A stretch of DNA of 61,256 nucleotides, from assembly GCF_003989795.1 (NCBI RefSeq), contig NZ_RZHG01000023.1:1-61256 (forward strand), written 5' to 3'. This DNA comes from Vreelandella andesensis (GTDB taxonomy: Bacteria > Pseudomonadota > Gammaproteobacteria > Pseudomonadales > Halomonadaceae). The translations under genes were made by a program, and so were the position numbers. This document shows positions 16,722 through 26,751 of the stretch, one piece after another; positions within the stretch are counted from its first letter, which is position 1; each line of letters opens with the position of its first letter. The notes beneath the pieces are model-generated. The model was not told the origin of the DNA and searched no databases. It worked only from the letters and a program-made list of their open reading frames with translations.

Positions 16722-18653
16722 ATGGATTTTTTTACTGCACAGGAACACGCTCGGCGTAAAACGTGGCATTTGGTTGTCTTGCTGGTGCTGGCAGTGCTGG
16801 CGTTGATTGTTGTTACGACGTTGGTGGTTGCCATCGCCTTGCACCTAATGAATGGCGCAGAACAAACTCGCCTTTCAGCGCAGGGAATGTGGTCCGCGCT
16901 CTCATTTGAGCTGGTGGCCAGTGTGTCGATTGGGGTACTGGCGGTAGTGGTTATCGGTGGTCTGTTTAAGCAGCACCAACTGGGTCGTGGTGGCAGGACG
17001 GTGGCCGAAGCGCTCGGCGGGCGCGAAATCAATCTTGCCACTTATGATAGTGATGAGCGGCTTATTCTTAATGTGGTCGAAGAAATGGCCATTGCATCAG
17101 GTACGCCGGTACCTCCCGTTTATGTCGTCGAGGAAGAGGGCATTAACGCTTTTGCCGCGGGTTATCGAACCACTGATGCGGTAATCGGCATTACCCGTGG
17201 TGCCATTCGGAACCTGACCCGGGAAGAGTTGCAGGGTGTTGTCGCTCATGAGTTTAGTCATATTTTGTACGGCGACATGAAGCTAAACATACGCTTGGTC
17301 AGCATCCTGCACGGTATTCTTCTGATAGGGCTATTGGGGGGTACATTGCTACGCAGCATGCGTTTTCGTCGGGTTGGCGGCAATAAACGTAATAATTCAG
17401 CCGCGGTTATTTTAGGCTTGGGAGCGGCGCTAATGGTGGTCGGCTATGCGGGCACGTTTTTTGGCAATTTGATTAAATCGGCGGTCAGTCGGCAGCGCGA
17501 ATATCTAGCAGATGCCTCTGCTGTGCAGTTTACCCGCAACCCCCAGGGCATTGGTAATGCGCTGGTCAAGATTGGCTCGCATGCCCAGGGCTCTTACCTA
17601 AAAGCACCGCATGCAGCGGAATTCAGCCACCTGTTTTTCGGCCAAGGCATTAAGCTAGGGTTTACGCGTATGATGGCGACTCACCCGCCGATAAAAGATC
17701 GTATTCAACGGGTAATGCCAGAGTGGAATGGTCGCTTCGAAGCTAGCTTGCCCCAGCAGCAAGCTGAGAATGACATGCCTAATTCAGAGGGTCACGAAGA
17801 CAGTCCTGAAGCGAGGCTAACGAGAGGGACGTTGGCTGCCTTGTTAACCGCAGGCTCTGCTCAAACAGCCATAAATGCCATCGGCCAGCCCAGTCAGCGC
17901 CATCTGGCGCAGGCCAGGGCAACGTTAGATGCGCTGCCAGCGCGAATCAAAACCGCTGCCCATGAACCCTATACTGCCCGTGCGTTAATGTATGCACTGC
18001 TGCTAAGCGATGATCAGTCGGTTCGTGAGCAGCAGTTAATGTCGTTGCAACAAATCGCGTTGCCAGATGTTTATCAAGCACTGATAGATATTGGCCCTGA
18101 GATATTAAGGTTGGATATCGAGTTACGCCTTCCGCTGGTGGAACTGGCACTCCCCGCATTAAAGTCGCTTTCCGTTAGCCAGGCTCAGCACTTCCGTCTC
18201 TGTATGGAGCGGCTGATCAACGCGGATGGCCAAGTCAGCTTGTTTGAATGGACGCTCTATCAACTGCTACTGAACCATCTGAGCGAAAAAAACAGTGGGC
18301 AATCCCATCTTAAACTCAGCGATTTGCAGCGCGAAGGTCAGCATTTACTCAGCGTGTTAGCGGCGGCGGGCCAAGATAATCCGGATGAGATTAGCGCAGC
18401 GCTTAAGGCAGCGGAAAGCGAACTACCGTTCGCCTTGTCTGCCAACGACGACGTAAACGATATGCAGGCATTAAGCTTGGCTGTAGAACGTTTGCGGCGT
18501 TTAAAACCGCTGGATAAGCCCGTTTTGCTGCAAGCCATGGCACGCTGTATTGAGCATAGTGGGTATATTCGGCCAGCTGAGGCAGAGCTGTTCCGGGTTA
18601 TAGCAGATATCCTCGACTGCCCGATGCCGCCACTGTTACCTGATAATGCGTAG
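16722..18653 (+). CDS. M48-family membrane metalloprotease (HtpX-like, extended)
   Basis: A membrane-bound zinc protease. Two membrane segments at ~16-40 and ~62-82 precede the HEFSH motif (residues 176-180), and further hydrophobic stretches follow at ~188-207 and ~225-245. The third zinc ligand is in RQREYLADASAV. At 643 aa it is about twice the length of E. coli HtpX. The extra C-terminal ~300 residues are helical, with no motif I recognise, and are possibly a substrate-recognition region. Linkage to lemA is a recurrent arrangement. The role is likely membrane-protein quality control, but with this tail the substrate is open. Confidence 0.85.
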   Translation: MDFFTAQEHARRKTWHLVVLLVLAVLALIVVTTLVVAIALHLMNGAEQTRLSAQGMWSALSFELVASVSIGVLAVVVIGGLFKQHQLGRGGRTVAEALGGREINLATYDSDERLILNVVEEMAIASGTPVPPVYVVEEEGINAFAAGYRTTDAVIGITRGAIRNLTREELQGVVAHEFSHILYGDMKLNIRLVSILHGILLIGLLGGTLLRSMRFRRVGGNKRNNSAAVILGLGAALMVVGYAGTFFGNLIKSAVSRQREYLADASAVQFTRNPQGIGNALVKIGSHAQGSYLKAPHAAEFSHLFFGQGIKLGFTRMMATHPPIKDRIQRVMPEWNGRFEASLPQQQAENDMPNSEGHEDSPEARLTRGTLAALLTAGSAQTAINAIGQPSQRHLAQARATLDALPARIKTAAHEPYTARALMYALLLSDDQSVREQQLMSLQQIALPDVYQALIDIGPEILRLDIELRLPLVELALPALKSLSVSQAQHFRLCMERLINADGQVSLFEWTLYQLLLNHLSEKNSGQSHLKLSDLQREGQHLLSVLAAAGQDNPDEISAALKAAESELPFALSANDDVNDMQALSLAVERLRRLKPLDKPVLLQAMARCIEHSGYIRPAEAELFRVIADILDCPMPPLLPDNA

Positions 18654-18721
18654 ATCGTGAGTTGGTGGGTCGCTTTTGCAGGAAAATGCGTCCTCATTTT
18701 TTTATATAAACGAGAGTACCT

Positions 18722-19765
18722 ATGACCGAAACAACATCGTACATTCCAAACACTTTGTTCATTGACGTATCCGGATCTGGTCTGCCTGAAGTCGATGGCC
18801 TTTACGTGCCGTCGGAAGCGCCGCCCACCACATCTGAGTCAGGTGTTGTGTCCAGTCCTGGCTACTGGAACGGCAAAATGGCCTGGGATCGTGCCGATGG
18901 CAAGGCGGCCAGAAGCCCAGCCATTTCCTACTCCAATAGTTACCAATCTTGGCGCATCAGCCGCTTGGATGGCCATCTGGCCTACGAAATTACCTGTGAA
19001 GATGAACTGCCGCCCATCGATCGCGAATGGAATGTGTACAAGATGGGCGTAGCGCCAGCCCCCAAAGTTGAGATTCATTATTGCGACCCGCGTAAACCGT
19101 GCCCCGCGCCTAATGTGGTGTTTGTTCTGGGTGGCCCCGGTGCTGGCAAAGGCACCATGTGTGAGCTTGCGGAAATTCAGCTTGATTGGACACACCTCTC
19201 CACCGGTGACCTTTTGCGCGCCGAGCAGGAGGCTGGAGGTCCGACCACTGAAATCATCAAGGAATACATTGCCGCCGGTAAGCTGGTGCCCAATGAAATT
19301 GTTGTGCGCCTACTCAAGGACGCCATGGAGCGAACCACCCGTACCACTGGCAAAAGAAACTTTTTGATTGATGGTTTTCCTCGTTCGCTATCCAATTTAG
19401 AAGCGTGGTACGAGGTGTTTGGTAGAGAGGCGGAGCTTCCCGCTATGCTGTATTTCGAGTGCCCATTCGACGTGCTCGAACAGCGTATTTTAGGCCGCGC
19501 CAAGTACTCTGGCCGGGCGGATGACAATCTAGAGGCGATGAAGTTAAGGTTTGATACCTTTAAAGCCGAGACGCTGCCTACGGTTGAATTGTTCAAAGGG
19601 AAGGGCAAGTGTATCGAAATTGACACCAGTCAAGGCCGCGAGGCGGTGTATGCGCTGCTACGTGAGCAGCTTGCTACTTACACCGAACAACAACTACTTG
19701 ATCAGCCTTTGAAAGAAAAGTCTGAAATTCTGCTTGGTATGAAACCATACCCTCAAAACGGTTAA
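18722..19765 (+). CDS. UMP-CMP/adenylate kinase-like protein with extra N-terminal domain
   Basis: Residues ~130-330 form a nucleoside monophosphate kinase. The P-loop is LGGPGAGKGT (~136-145), then HLSTGDLLR, FLIDGFPRS, and a short LID region (RILGRAKYSGRADDN). The short LID and the VLGGPGAGKGT wording resemble eukaryotic UMP-CMP kinases and AK1 rather than bacterial Adk. Residues ~1-125 form a separate domain I do not recognise, with aromatic motifs (GLYVPSEAPPT, SPGYWNGKMAWDR, SYQSWRISRLDG) suggesting a compact beta-rich fold. The housekeeping adk would be elsewhere, so this is probably an accessory kinase. It begins 68 bp after the M48 gene. Lateral acquisition from a eukaryote is possible but untested. 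Confidence 0.75.
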   Translation: MTETTSYIPNTLFIDVSGSGLPEVDGLYVPSEAPPTTSESGVVSSPGYWNGKMAWDRADGKAARSPAISYSNSYQSWRISRLDGHLAYEITCEDELPPIDREWNVYKMGVAPAPKVEIHYCDPRKPCPAPNVVFVLGGPGAGKGTMCELAEIQLDWTHLSTGDLLRAEQEAGGPTTEIIKEYIAAGKLVPNEIVVRLLKDAMERTTRTTGKRNFLIDGFPRSLSNLEAWYEVFGREAELPAMLYFECPFDVLEQRILGRAKYSGRADDNLEAMKLRFDTFKAETLPTVELFKGKGKCIEIDTSQGREAVYALLREQLATYTEQQLLDQPLKEKSEILLGMKPYPQNG

Positions 19766-19996
19766 GCCCAAAGCAGCCATTATGTAACTATTACCTAGCG
19801 GCGCTTAGTTTATTTGCTCCGCTCGGTAAAACTGCGTTTCTCGCGAGGCTATCGGATATCTGTCTTACATGTTGGTAGTGCCTAGTCCTGGCAATTTCAA
19901 GGTATATTTATACCGTTATCTTGCAAGTAATTAAAATCAAGCAAACCGACTAGCTGCTTAAGGCAAGTTTCATACCGCGGTTGCATTAAATTCTCT

Positions 19997-21913
19997 TCAG
20001 CTCGGCGTTTTTCTAGCTCCGGTACTTTTTCGTTTTGCATACCTTTTGCGTGTACTCGATCCGCGCTTAGTCGGTGCGGCGTCTTCACCCTGGGCGGTTT
20101 GCAGGCTCTGCCTGAGTTTTCCCGCATCACTGTGAGTCAGTAGGCCGCGAAGATCATCGAGCAAGGCTTGCTGAAACGCGCCGGGATCGTCTTGCTGTTC
20201 GGAAATGGCCCGCAGGCGTTGTTCCCAAAGGGCGGTGCGTTCTGGCGTACTCACGGCGCTGGGTAGGGCGGCGATCAACGCGCAGCCGAGCTTGGTGGCA
20301 CGCAGGGCTTTTTGCTTACGCACCAAGTAGCCACGCTGTACCAGCGTTTCAATGATGCCTGCGCGGGTGGCTTCAGTGCCTAGGCCATCGGTATCGCGCA
20401 GCGTGCGTCGTACATCGGGGTCATCAACGTAGCGGCCAATGTTCATCATCGCTTTGATTAGGCTTGCATCGGTGAACGGCTCGGGTGGGCGAGTTTCTTT
20501 TTCTTCAACGCCGGCGCCCAGCGCTTGGCAGGTTTCCCCTTGAGTGAGCGGTGGCAGCGGCGGGGTGTCGTCGCGGGTAGTGAAAAGTGGTTTCCAACCG
20601 TGATCAAGAATGCTCTGGCCGCGGGCGCGGAAGGCTTCATCCAATAACGTAAACTCTGCTTTGACCTCAAAGGTACGTAGCGGCCGGTAGAACTGGGCCA
20701 TAACGTTACGCACAATCAACCGAAACACATGGCCTTCGGTGGCGGAAAGCTGGCTGAAATCCGCCGGTTTGCCGGTGGGCGCTAAGGCATGGTGTGCACC
20801 CACTTGTTTGTCGTTCCAGGCTTTGGAACGCAGGGTAAAATCTGCCCCGTTTAGCCAGTGGCGCAGCGTGTCATCGTTCTGGCAAGCGCTGCTCAAGTTT
20901 CGTTGGGCAAGCTGGAGATGTTCTTCGGGTAGGTAACGGCAGTCGGAGCGAGGATAAGTAATCAATTTGTGCTGCTCGTAAAGCCGTTGGCAAATATCCA
21001 GCACCATCTGTGCGGAAAGGCCGTGGCGTCTGGCGGCGTCGACTTGTAACGCGGAAAGCGAATAGGGCAGCGGCGGTGCTTGGCGTTTTTCTTGTTGATC
21101 AAGGGTCGTTAAGGTGCCTTGTGCCCCGGGAAGTCGGGCTGCTAAAGCATCGGCGGGGGTGCGATCGATCAGCCGTCCTTGGTCATCTAACGGCTGGTGT
21201 TCTTTTGGCGCCCACCAAGCGCGCAGTTGGCCCTGGACCACTTGTAAATCCACCCATAGTGGGTAGAACGGATGAGGCTTAAAATCACGAATGGCATTGT
21301 CGCGGCGAACGATCAACCCAAGTACGGGGGTTTGCACACGACCAACGGAAAGCACGCCATCATGTCCCGCTTGGCGGCCGGTCAGTGTCCAGGCGCGGGT
21401 TAAGTTAATGCCGTACAGCCAGTCCGCACGGGAGCGGGCTTGGGCCGCTTCAAACAATGGCTGGAATTCCATATTCGAGCGCAACTTGGCAAGTGCTCGG
21501 CTAACCGCGGGCTTGTTAAGGTCGCTGATCAGTAGCCGCTGTACCGGGCCACGATACTTCATGTACTCGATAACTTCTTGCACCAGCAGCTGACCTTCGC
21601 GGTCAGGGTCGCCAGCATGTATCACGCTGGTGGCCTGCTTAATCAGCTTGCGAATTACCGCGAGTTGCCCGCGCGCTTTGGCGCGTGGCATTAGTTTCCA
21701 CTGTTGCGGAACAATGGGCAAGCGGTCGAGTCGCCACTGTTTGTCGGCAGGATCATAAGCTTCGGGAGGGGCCTGTTCTAGCAAGTGGCCAAGGCACCAG
21801 GTTACCGTGGTGTCACCGCAAATCATTGCGCCATCCTGGCGTTTTGAGCCACTTGGCAGCGCGTCAGCAATCGCCCGTGCAAGGCTGGGTTTCTCAGCGA
21901 TAATCAAGCGCAT
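19997..21913 (-). CDS. topB: DNA topoisomerase III
   Basis: A type IA topoisomerase that decatenates and relaxes DNA by single-strand passage. The 638-aa product starts with the Toprim domain (RLIIAEKPSLARAIADAL), carrying the acidic GDPDREGQ motif at ~102-109. The active-site tyrosine is in LITYPRSDCRYLP. The topoisomerase III-specific GVLSVGRVQTPVLGL block is present. The basic C-terminal tail (RKRYAKRKSTGARK) is short, and there are no cysteine zinc fingers, as in other TopB proteins. ATG 21913 fits the family start (MRLIIAEKPS), and the in-frame codons further upstream lack homology. It is transcribed alone and divergently from the AarF/UbiB-like gene. Confidence 0.93.
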   Translation of the reverse strand: MRLIIAEKPSLARAIADALPSGSKRQDGAMICGDTTVTWCLGHLLEQAPPEAYDPADKQWRLDRLPIVPQQWKLMPRAKARGQLAVIRKLIKQATSVIHAGDPDREGQLLVQEVIEYMKYRGPVQRLLISDLNKPAVSRALAKLRSNMEFQPLFEAAQARSRADWLYGINLTRAWTLTGRQAGHDGVLSVGRVQTPVLGLIVRRDNAIRDFKPHPFYPLWVDLQVVQGQLRAWWAPKEHQPLDDQGRLIDRTPADALAARLPGAQGTLTTLDQQEKRQAPPLPYSLSALQVDAARRHGLSAQMVLDICQRLYEQHKLITYPRSDCRYLPEEHLQLAQRNLSSACQNDDTLRHWLNGADFTLRSKAWNDKQVGAHHALAPTGKPADFSQLSATEGHVFRLIVRNVMAQFYRPLRTFEVKAEFTLLDEAFRARGQSILDHGWKPLFTTRDDTPPLPPLTQGETCQALGAGVEEKETRPPEPFTDASLIKAMMNIGRYVDDPDVRRTLRDTDGLGTEATRAGIIETLVQRGYLVRKQKALRATKLGCALIAALPSAVSTPERTALWEQRLRAISEQQDDPGAFQQALLDDLRGLLTHSDAGKLRQSLQTAQGEDAAPTKRGSSTRKRYAKRKSTGARKTPS

Positions 21914-22108
21914 ACAGTGTTTGGCCCTGGCGTCTGGTAACAACAAATTGCCATATTAGCAGAACCGGCCGTGGGTTAGCGTGCTGCTCTTATGAAAGAT
22001 GGCTGTGAGGTTGTTTGAAAAATGACTTGGTATATTTGTATGTATAGTTTTTGTATAAATTTATCAGATTGAGTAAGCTGTCTGAAAGCAATCAATGAGG
22101 CGGTTTCT

Positions 22109-23356
22109 ATGCGCGAGCGCGGCAGAACACGACGTTTACTAGGGCTGGGTGCCCGCACTGGCGGGGCTCTGTTGAAAACCCGCTTAGGTGGCCAAGCCGA
22201 TTGGCGGGCGCTGGGCGAAGCGCTTTTTGTGGGGCTTTCGGAGCTAAAAGGGCCAGCCATGAAGCTGGCGCAGATTATGTCCCAGTGGGATGACCTGTTG
22301 CCCCCTGACTTAGCTAATGAACTTGCTCGTCTTCAACGGCAGGCGGAACCGATGCCGTGGCCGCGCATTCGTGAAGCGTTGGTGCTGCAATATGGCGATA
22401 TTGATCACTATTTTAGTGAGATAGAAGAGCGCCCCTTTGCCAGCGCTTCCATGGGGCAGGTGCATAAAGCCGTGACTCACGCAGGCGAAACCGTGGTGCT
22501 AAAAGTACAGTACCCTGGATTAGCAGATGTATTGGAAAGTGACTTGAAGCAGGTCAGACGTATCATGAGTCTTGGCCGCTGGTTCAAAGTGCCCCAGGCG
22601 CGCTTGGATGCGTTGTTTGAAGAGTTAGCAGCGGGGCTTCGTGAGGAGTTGGATTATCATGCGGAAGCGCAAGCCCTGGCCCGTTATCGCCAGCGTTATC
22701 AGGATAACCCTCAGTTGGTGATTCCTGAGCCGCTGTTTGAGCTTTCTGGTCAGCATGTTCTCGCTATGCGCTTTGTTGATGGCACTCCGCTGCGTGATTT
22801 AGAGGACACTGATGACGTCACCCGCCAGAAAGCGGCAGTGGCTCTGGCTGATTGGATCACCGAAGAGCTATTTACCTATCGCGAGCTGCACGCTGATCCT
22901 CACGCGGGTAATTTCGCGATAGATGCCGAAGGGCGCTTAGTAATCTACGATTTTGGGGCGGTGATACCTGTGCCGGAGGGTCGGCTAAAAGCCATGATGC
23001 AACTGTTAGATGCCACTCTGGCTAAAGACCCAATGGCGATGGATGATGCGCTTATGAAAATGGGTGGTCGCCAAGGACAGGGGGCGCCACTAGGGCTTTA
23101 CCAAGAGTCCGCTGAATGCGTGTCTCCGTTGTTTGCTCCAGGAGAACAGGATTTTAGCGATGTGCGGGTACACCGTCGCCTGCGCGAATTAACCCCGAAA
23201 GTATGGGCGGCGATGGATCGTCTGCAGCCGCCCGCAGATACTTTGCTGCTTTCCCGTGCGCTGAATGGCCACTATTGGAACCTAGTGCGTTTGAAAGCGC
23301 GGCTGGATATGCACACCCGCACCGAGCCATTGCTAACCTGGGCACGCACAGCTTAA
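22109..23356 (+). CDS. ABC1/AarF/UbiB-family atypical kinase
   Basis: The product (415 aa) belongs to the ABC1 (UbiB/COQ8) atypical kinase family, which supports ubiquinone biosynthesis or lipid handling. Family motifs are visible: the N-terminal KLAQIMSQ (a KxAQ variant of the KxGQ motif), the Ala-rich loop PFASASMGQVH, the lysine in VVLKVQYPG, the catalytic-loop ADPHAGNF and the metal-binding IYDFGAV. No C-terminal membrane helices like those of UbiB are visible, and no ubiE or ubiJ is adjacent. It is therefore a paralogue rather than the ubiquinone-operon copy. GAGG lies eight bases before the ATG. The SEC-C gene follows in the same direction. Confidence 0.88.
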   Translation: MRERGRTRRLLGLGARTGGALLKTRLGGQADWRALGEALFVGLSELKGPAMKLAQIMSQWDDLLPPDLANELARLQRQAEPMPWPRIREALVLQYGDIDHYFSEIEERPFASASMGQVHKAVTHAGETVVLKVQYPGLADVLESDLKQVRRIMSLGRWFKVPQARLDALFEELAAGLREELDYHAEAQALARYRQRYQDNPQLVIPEPLFELSGQHVLAMRFVDGTPLRDLEDTDDVTRQKAAVALADWITEELFTYRELHADPHAGNFAIDAEGRLVIYDFGAVIPVPEGRLKAMMQLLDATLAKDPMAMDDALMKMGGRQGQGAPLGLYQESAECVSPLFAPGEQDFSDVRVHRRLRELTPKVWAAMDRLQPPADTLLLSRALNGHYWNLVRLKARLDMHTRTEPLLTWARTA

Positions 23357-23438
23357 CGAATAGCCGCTGGGGGAGCGCCGTCTGTCATGCTAAACTATTG
23401 CGCTTTTCAATAGCGTTTTGAAGACAGTGGAGACGGCA

Positions 23439-25259
23439 ATGCTGGCGGTATGGGTCGATCAACTGCTGGGATTTGCCTCTGGGGCACTCTCGGCAATTAG
23501 GCAGCGAGAACACTATCCTGATTTTATGACCTGGGTACGTGCCGAAGGCGCAGATGCATTTAATGGCGATGTAGCTACCGCTCAGGCGCTTGCGCCCATT
23601 TTATGGTCGCAAACACCGCTAGAGCGGCTTGATTTTGCTGGCGAGCCTTTGGCTACCCCAGGGCGCAATGAGCCTTGCTGGTGCGATTCTGGGCGCAAAT
23701 TCAAACAGTGCTGCTACCGTGTTGAGTTCCCTACGGACATTCCTGAGCAGATGATGTGGATGCTTTCCCTGCGTGAGTGGAAAGGCGCTACGCTAAAAGC
23801 GGCACTGGAAAGCCAGCAAGCACCTGCCCAAGCGTTATTAGAGGCCGGGTTAATTGCTGCTGAAAGTGGTCAAACGGGCCGTTCCATGCAAATTCTTGAA
23901 TCGCTGTTTGATGGCAATGATTGGTCGCGATTGCCGGAGCAAGCCGAACCTGCTTTTGAAATTCTATTAGATATTTATCAAGAACGTGGGTTTACCCGCA
24001 AACGTGCAGACCTGCTTGATGACGTTATGGAGCGCGGCCCGCTGTTTTTGCGCGGCGTGGCGCTTGAAAGGCTGTGCTTAATGCACCTTGATAATGACGA
24101 CTTAGACAGTGCCCGCGCGGCGTTTGTTAAAGCCCAACAAGCGCTGCCGGATTCCCCGACACTTGCGTACATTGAAGCCATGCTGCTGCTGCATGAAGGC
24201 CATGAGGAAGAGGCCAAAGAGCGGGCTAACTTCTGGTACCGGCGTTTGGTTCGTCAGGGCGATTTGGATGAAGAGCAGCTCGAATTCCTGGCCGCCTTGG
24301 CAGAAAACCCTGGCGCCACCTTGGCCGACCAGTTGTTGAGCGCCGAAGAAGATCTTGCAACGCCGCTGGTATCGCTGCAAGCGTTGCTGGCTGCTTTGCC
24401 TATCGCACCTAAGCTTACCATTCAGCAGGATGCTGATTCCGGTAGGTTGCATTACACCACCACCGCGCGTGAAGAGACCCTGTTTGCGGCCTGGCACGAG
24501 CAGTTTCAAGTCTTGGTTGATGAAGAGGTCGCCTTGGGCTTTCGCGATGACCCGTGGGGTAACGCGATAGAGTGGATGTCGGCGCTATGCGCTCATCCAG
24601 AATGGCTGGATGCACCCCAGGTGGTGCAAGACTTGACGTTAGCGTTGACCAGTCGTTTTGGTAGCCTGCCGTGGATGGCGCCGAGTCTACTAGAACCGCT
24701 GGCGCTGCGCCTTTCTCGCTGGCTTGAACAGGCCCGCGCCGCTGGTGTCGGCAGCCTATGTTGGGACGATGCAGATAACGCCATACTGCTGCGCACCGGC
24801 CTTGCACTCGTGGTGGGTATGGAGCGCGGCGCGCGCCAGCATTCCCGTGAGCTGGCTGAAGAGTTACTCGCTATTGATCAGGAAGATAGCCTTGGCTTGA
24901 AAGAGCTGGTGCTCGACCAATTACTGCGAGATGAACGCAATGAAGACGCGTTAGCGCTAACCGATGAGCCGCAGAAGAACGATGGTTCTCTAGAACTTGG
25001 GTTATTGATGGGTCGTACGTTGGCGCTATACCGTTTGGAAAACCACGATGCCGCCGAAGCCGCGCTGGGGGATGTCATTGCCCATAATCGCTATGCGTTA
25101 GAGCTTTTATGTGCCGAAAGCCCGCGGCCTACTTTGCCCCATGCAGATGGTCAGGTAGACCCAGGTTCACGTGCAGAAGCGTGGCAGTATCGTACGCTAA
25201 TGCGAGATCAGTGGCGCACCACGCCAGGCGCGCTGGCGTGGTTGGCGTCTCACCGCTAG
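23439..25259 (+). CDS. SEC-C motif protein with TPR-like repeats
   Basis: The 606-aa product carries a SEC-C zinc-binding motif (PGRNEPCWCDSGRKFKQCC, ligands Cys80, Cys82, Cys91 and Cys92), as found at the SecA C-terminus and in many uncharacterised proteins. The rest is helical and reads like degenerate TPR repeats (LERLCLMHLDNDDLDSARAAF, LAYIEAMLLLHEGHEEEAKER), which points to protein-protein contacts. No catalytic domain is seen. The ATG at 23439, with GGAG seven bases upstream, is preferred to a TTG at 23418. It follows the AarF-like gene by 82 bp and converges on ampG. Confidence 0.8.
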   Translation: MLAVWVDQLLGFASGALSAIRQREHYPDFMTWVRAEGADAFNGDVATAQALAPILWSQTPLERLDFAGEPLATPGRNEPCWCDSGRKFKQCCYRVEFPTDIPEQMMWMLSLREWKGATLKAALESQQAPAQALLEAGLIAAESGQTGRSMQILESLFDGNDWSRLPEQAEPAFEILLDIYQERGFTRKRADLLDDVMERGPLFLRGVALERLCLMHLDNDDLDSARAAFVKAQQALPDSPTLAYIEAMLLLHEGHEEEAKERANFWYRRLVRQGDLDEEQLEFLAALAENPGATLADQLLSAEEDLATPLVSLQALLAALPIAPKLTIQQDADSGRLHYTTTAREETLFAAWHEQFQVLVDEEVALGFRDDPWGNAIEWMSALCAHPEWLDAPQVVQDLTLALTSRFGSLPWMAPSLLEPLALRLSRWLEQARAAGVGSLCWDDADNAILLRTGLALVVGMERGARQHSRELAEELLAIDQEDSLGLKELVLDQLLRDERNEDALALTDEPQKNDGSLELGLLMGRTLALYRLENHDAAEAALGDVIAHNRYALELLCAESPRPTLPHADGQVDPGSRAEAWQYRTLMRDQWRTTPGALAWLASHR

Positions 25260-25261
25260 TT

Positions 25262-26632
25262 TTACTTTGCTTGTGCGATCACTGGGGTAGGTACTAACTG
25301 CTTATCTCGGCTGATCCAGATAGCCAGAAAAATGGCAGGTAAGCCGAGCAGCGTAGCGACAACGAAAAAAGTGGCGTAACCCTGAGCGGTAACGACCAGC
25401 CCACCAAAGCCACTCAGAAACTTGCCTGGTAGCGTCATCAGTGATGAAAACAGTGCGTATTGAGTGGCGGTATAGGCCCGCGAAGTTAAGCTGGAAAGAA
25501 ATGCAATAAAAACCGCGCTGGCTAAGCCGTTGGCAAGGTTGTCGCCAATAATGGTTACCACCAACATAGGGAGTTGATTACCTATTAGCGCCAATGCCGC
25601 AAACAGCAGGTTGGTTACCATGACAAAACCTGCGCCAATGATCAGCAGCGGCCCTATGCCGTAGCGAGCGACTAGCAAGCCGCCAAGAATCCCCCCCGTA
25701 ATACTCATGGCAATACCAAAAATATTGGTCACGTTGGCAATGGTCGCTAGCGAAAAGCCTAAATCGATATATAGCGGATTTGCCATGGAAGCCATGGCAA
25801 GGTCGCTGATTCTAAACACCGCGATAAATACTAAAATGCCCAGCGCCTTTGCCCCATAGCGGCGGAAGAAATCAGTAAAAGGGCACACAATGGCACCAAT
25901 CACCCAAGCCCCTAAACGCCTTAAAGCCTTGGGCTGACCACGGCTGGCGCGAATGAAGGCGCGCACTTTAGGTTCGTGAATGAGCTGAACCGTGAGCGAT
26001 GCACGCTTTGGTTCAGGGCGAACCAGTACGGTGAGCACGCCAATGCCTACTAGCGCAGCCATGCTTAGATAAGCTGCGTTCCAGGAAATCGCTGAGGCCA
26101 CATACAGCGCACCTGCCCCCGCCGCTAATAGCCCCCCGCGGTAGCCGATGATATAAGTAGAAGCCATCGCTGCTTGTACGTCATCATCCGCGGATTCGAT
26201 GCGGTAGGCGTCAATGGCGATATCCTGGGTGGCCGAGCCAAAGGCTACCAGCAGCGCAAAAGTGGCTACCCAGCCCAGGTTGCCCACGGGGCTTACTCCC
26301 GCCAAACCGATTAATCCTGCCGCAATCATCCCCTGGGCAAGCAGCATCCAGCCACGTCGTTGTCCAAACGTTCTGGTGAGTACGGGAAGTGCCAGTCGGT
26401 CAACAATAGGCGCCCAAAAAAACTTGATCGAGTAGAGCATGCCAATCCAGGCGAAGAAGCCGATGGCGGCAACTTCTACGCCGTCACTGCGTAGCCACGC
26501 GGAAAGGGTAGAGAACACCAGCAAAAAGGGCAGGCCTGCAGAAAAGCCTAGAAACAACATGGTGATGACAGGTGCACGACAGTAAATACCTAGCGCATCC
26601 CGCCAGCTGCGCTGGGGAATTGGGGTGGGCAT
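25262..26632 (-). CDS. ampG: AmpG-type muropeptide permease (MFS)
   Basis: AmpG imports anhydro-muropeptides released during peptidoglycan turnover and so feeds wall recycling and ampC induction. The product (456 aa) has about twelve membrane segments and the family features FLGFSAGLPFLLVFSTLSAWL near the N-terminus, GIGMLYSIKFFWAP-like spacing (here WIGMLYSIKFFWAPIVDRL) and FGSATQDIAIDAYRIE. ATG 26632 is used, with AGGAG upstream; the GTG at 26644 overlaps that site. It is transcribed alone and convergent with the SEC-C gene. Confidence 0.88.
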   Translation of the reverse strand: MPTPIPQRSWRDALGIYCRAPVITMLFLGFSAGLPFLLVFSTLSAWLRSDGVEVAAIGFFAWIGMLYSIKFFWAPIVDRLALPVLTRTFGQRRGWMLLAQGMIAAGLIGLAGVSPVGNLGWVATFALLVAFGSATQDIAIDAYRIESADDDVQAAMASTYIIGYRGGLLAAGAGALYVASAISWNAAYLSMAALVGIGVLTVLVRPEPKRASLTVQLIHEPKVRAFIRASRGQPKALRRLGAWVIGAIVCPFTDFFRRYGAKALGILVFIAVFRISDLAMASMANPLYIDLGFSLATIANVTNIFGIAMSITGGILGGLLVARYGIGPLLIIGAGFVMVTNLLFAALALIGNQLPMLVVTIIGDNLANGLASAVFIAFLSSLTSRAYTATQYALFSSLMTLPGKFLSGFGGLVVTAQGYATFFVVATLLGLPAIFLAIWISRDKQLVPTPVIAQAK

Positions 26633-26751
26633 ATTGATTAACACTCCTGGAAAGAAAACGTCTGCATCGAGGCCCGCTAAAAACCGGTCAGTGATAGACT
26701 AGGCCTGGATATCCATGACAAAACCGATAGCTTACCGGAGAGGAGTTTTCC

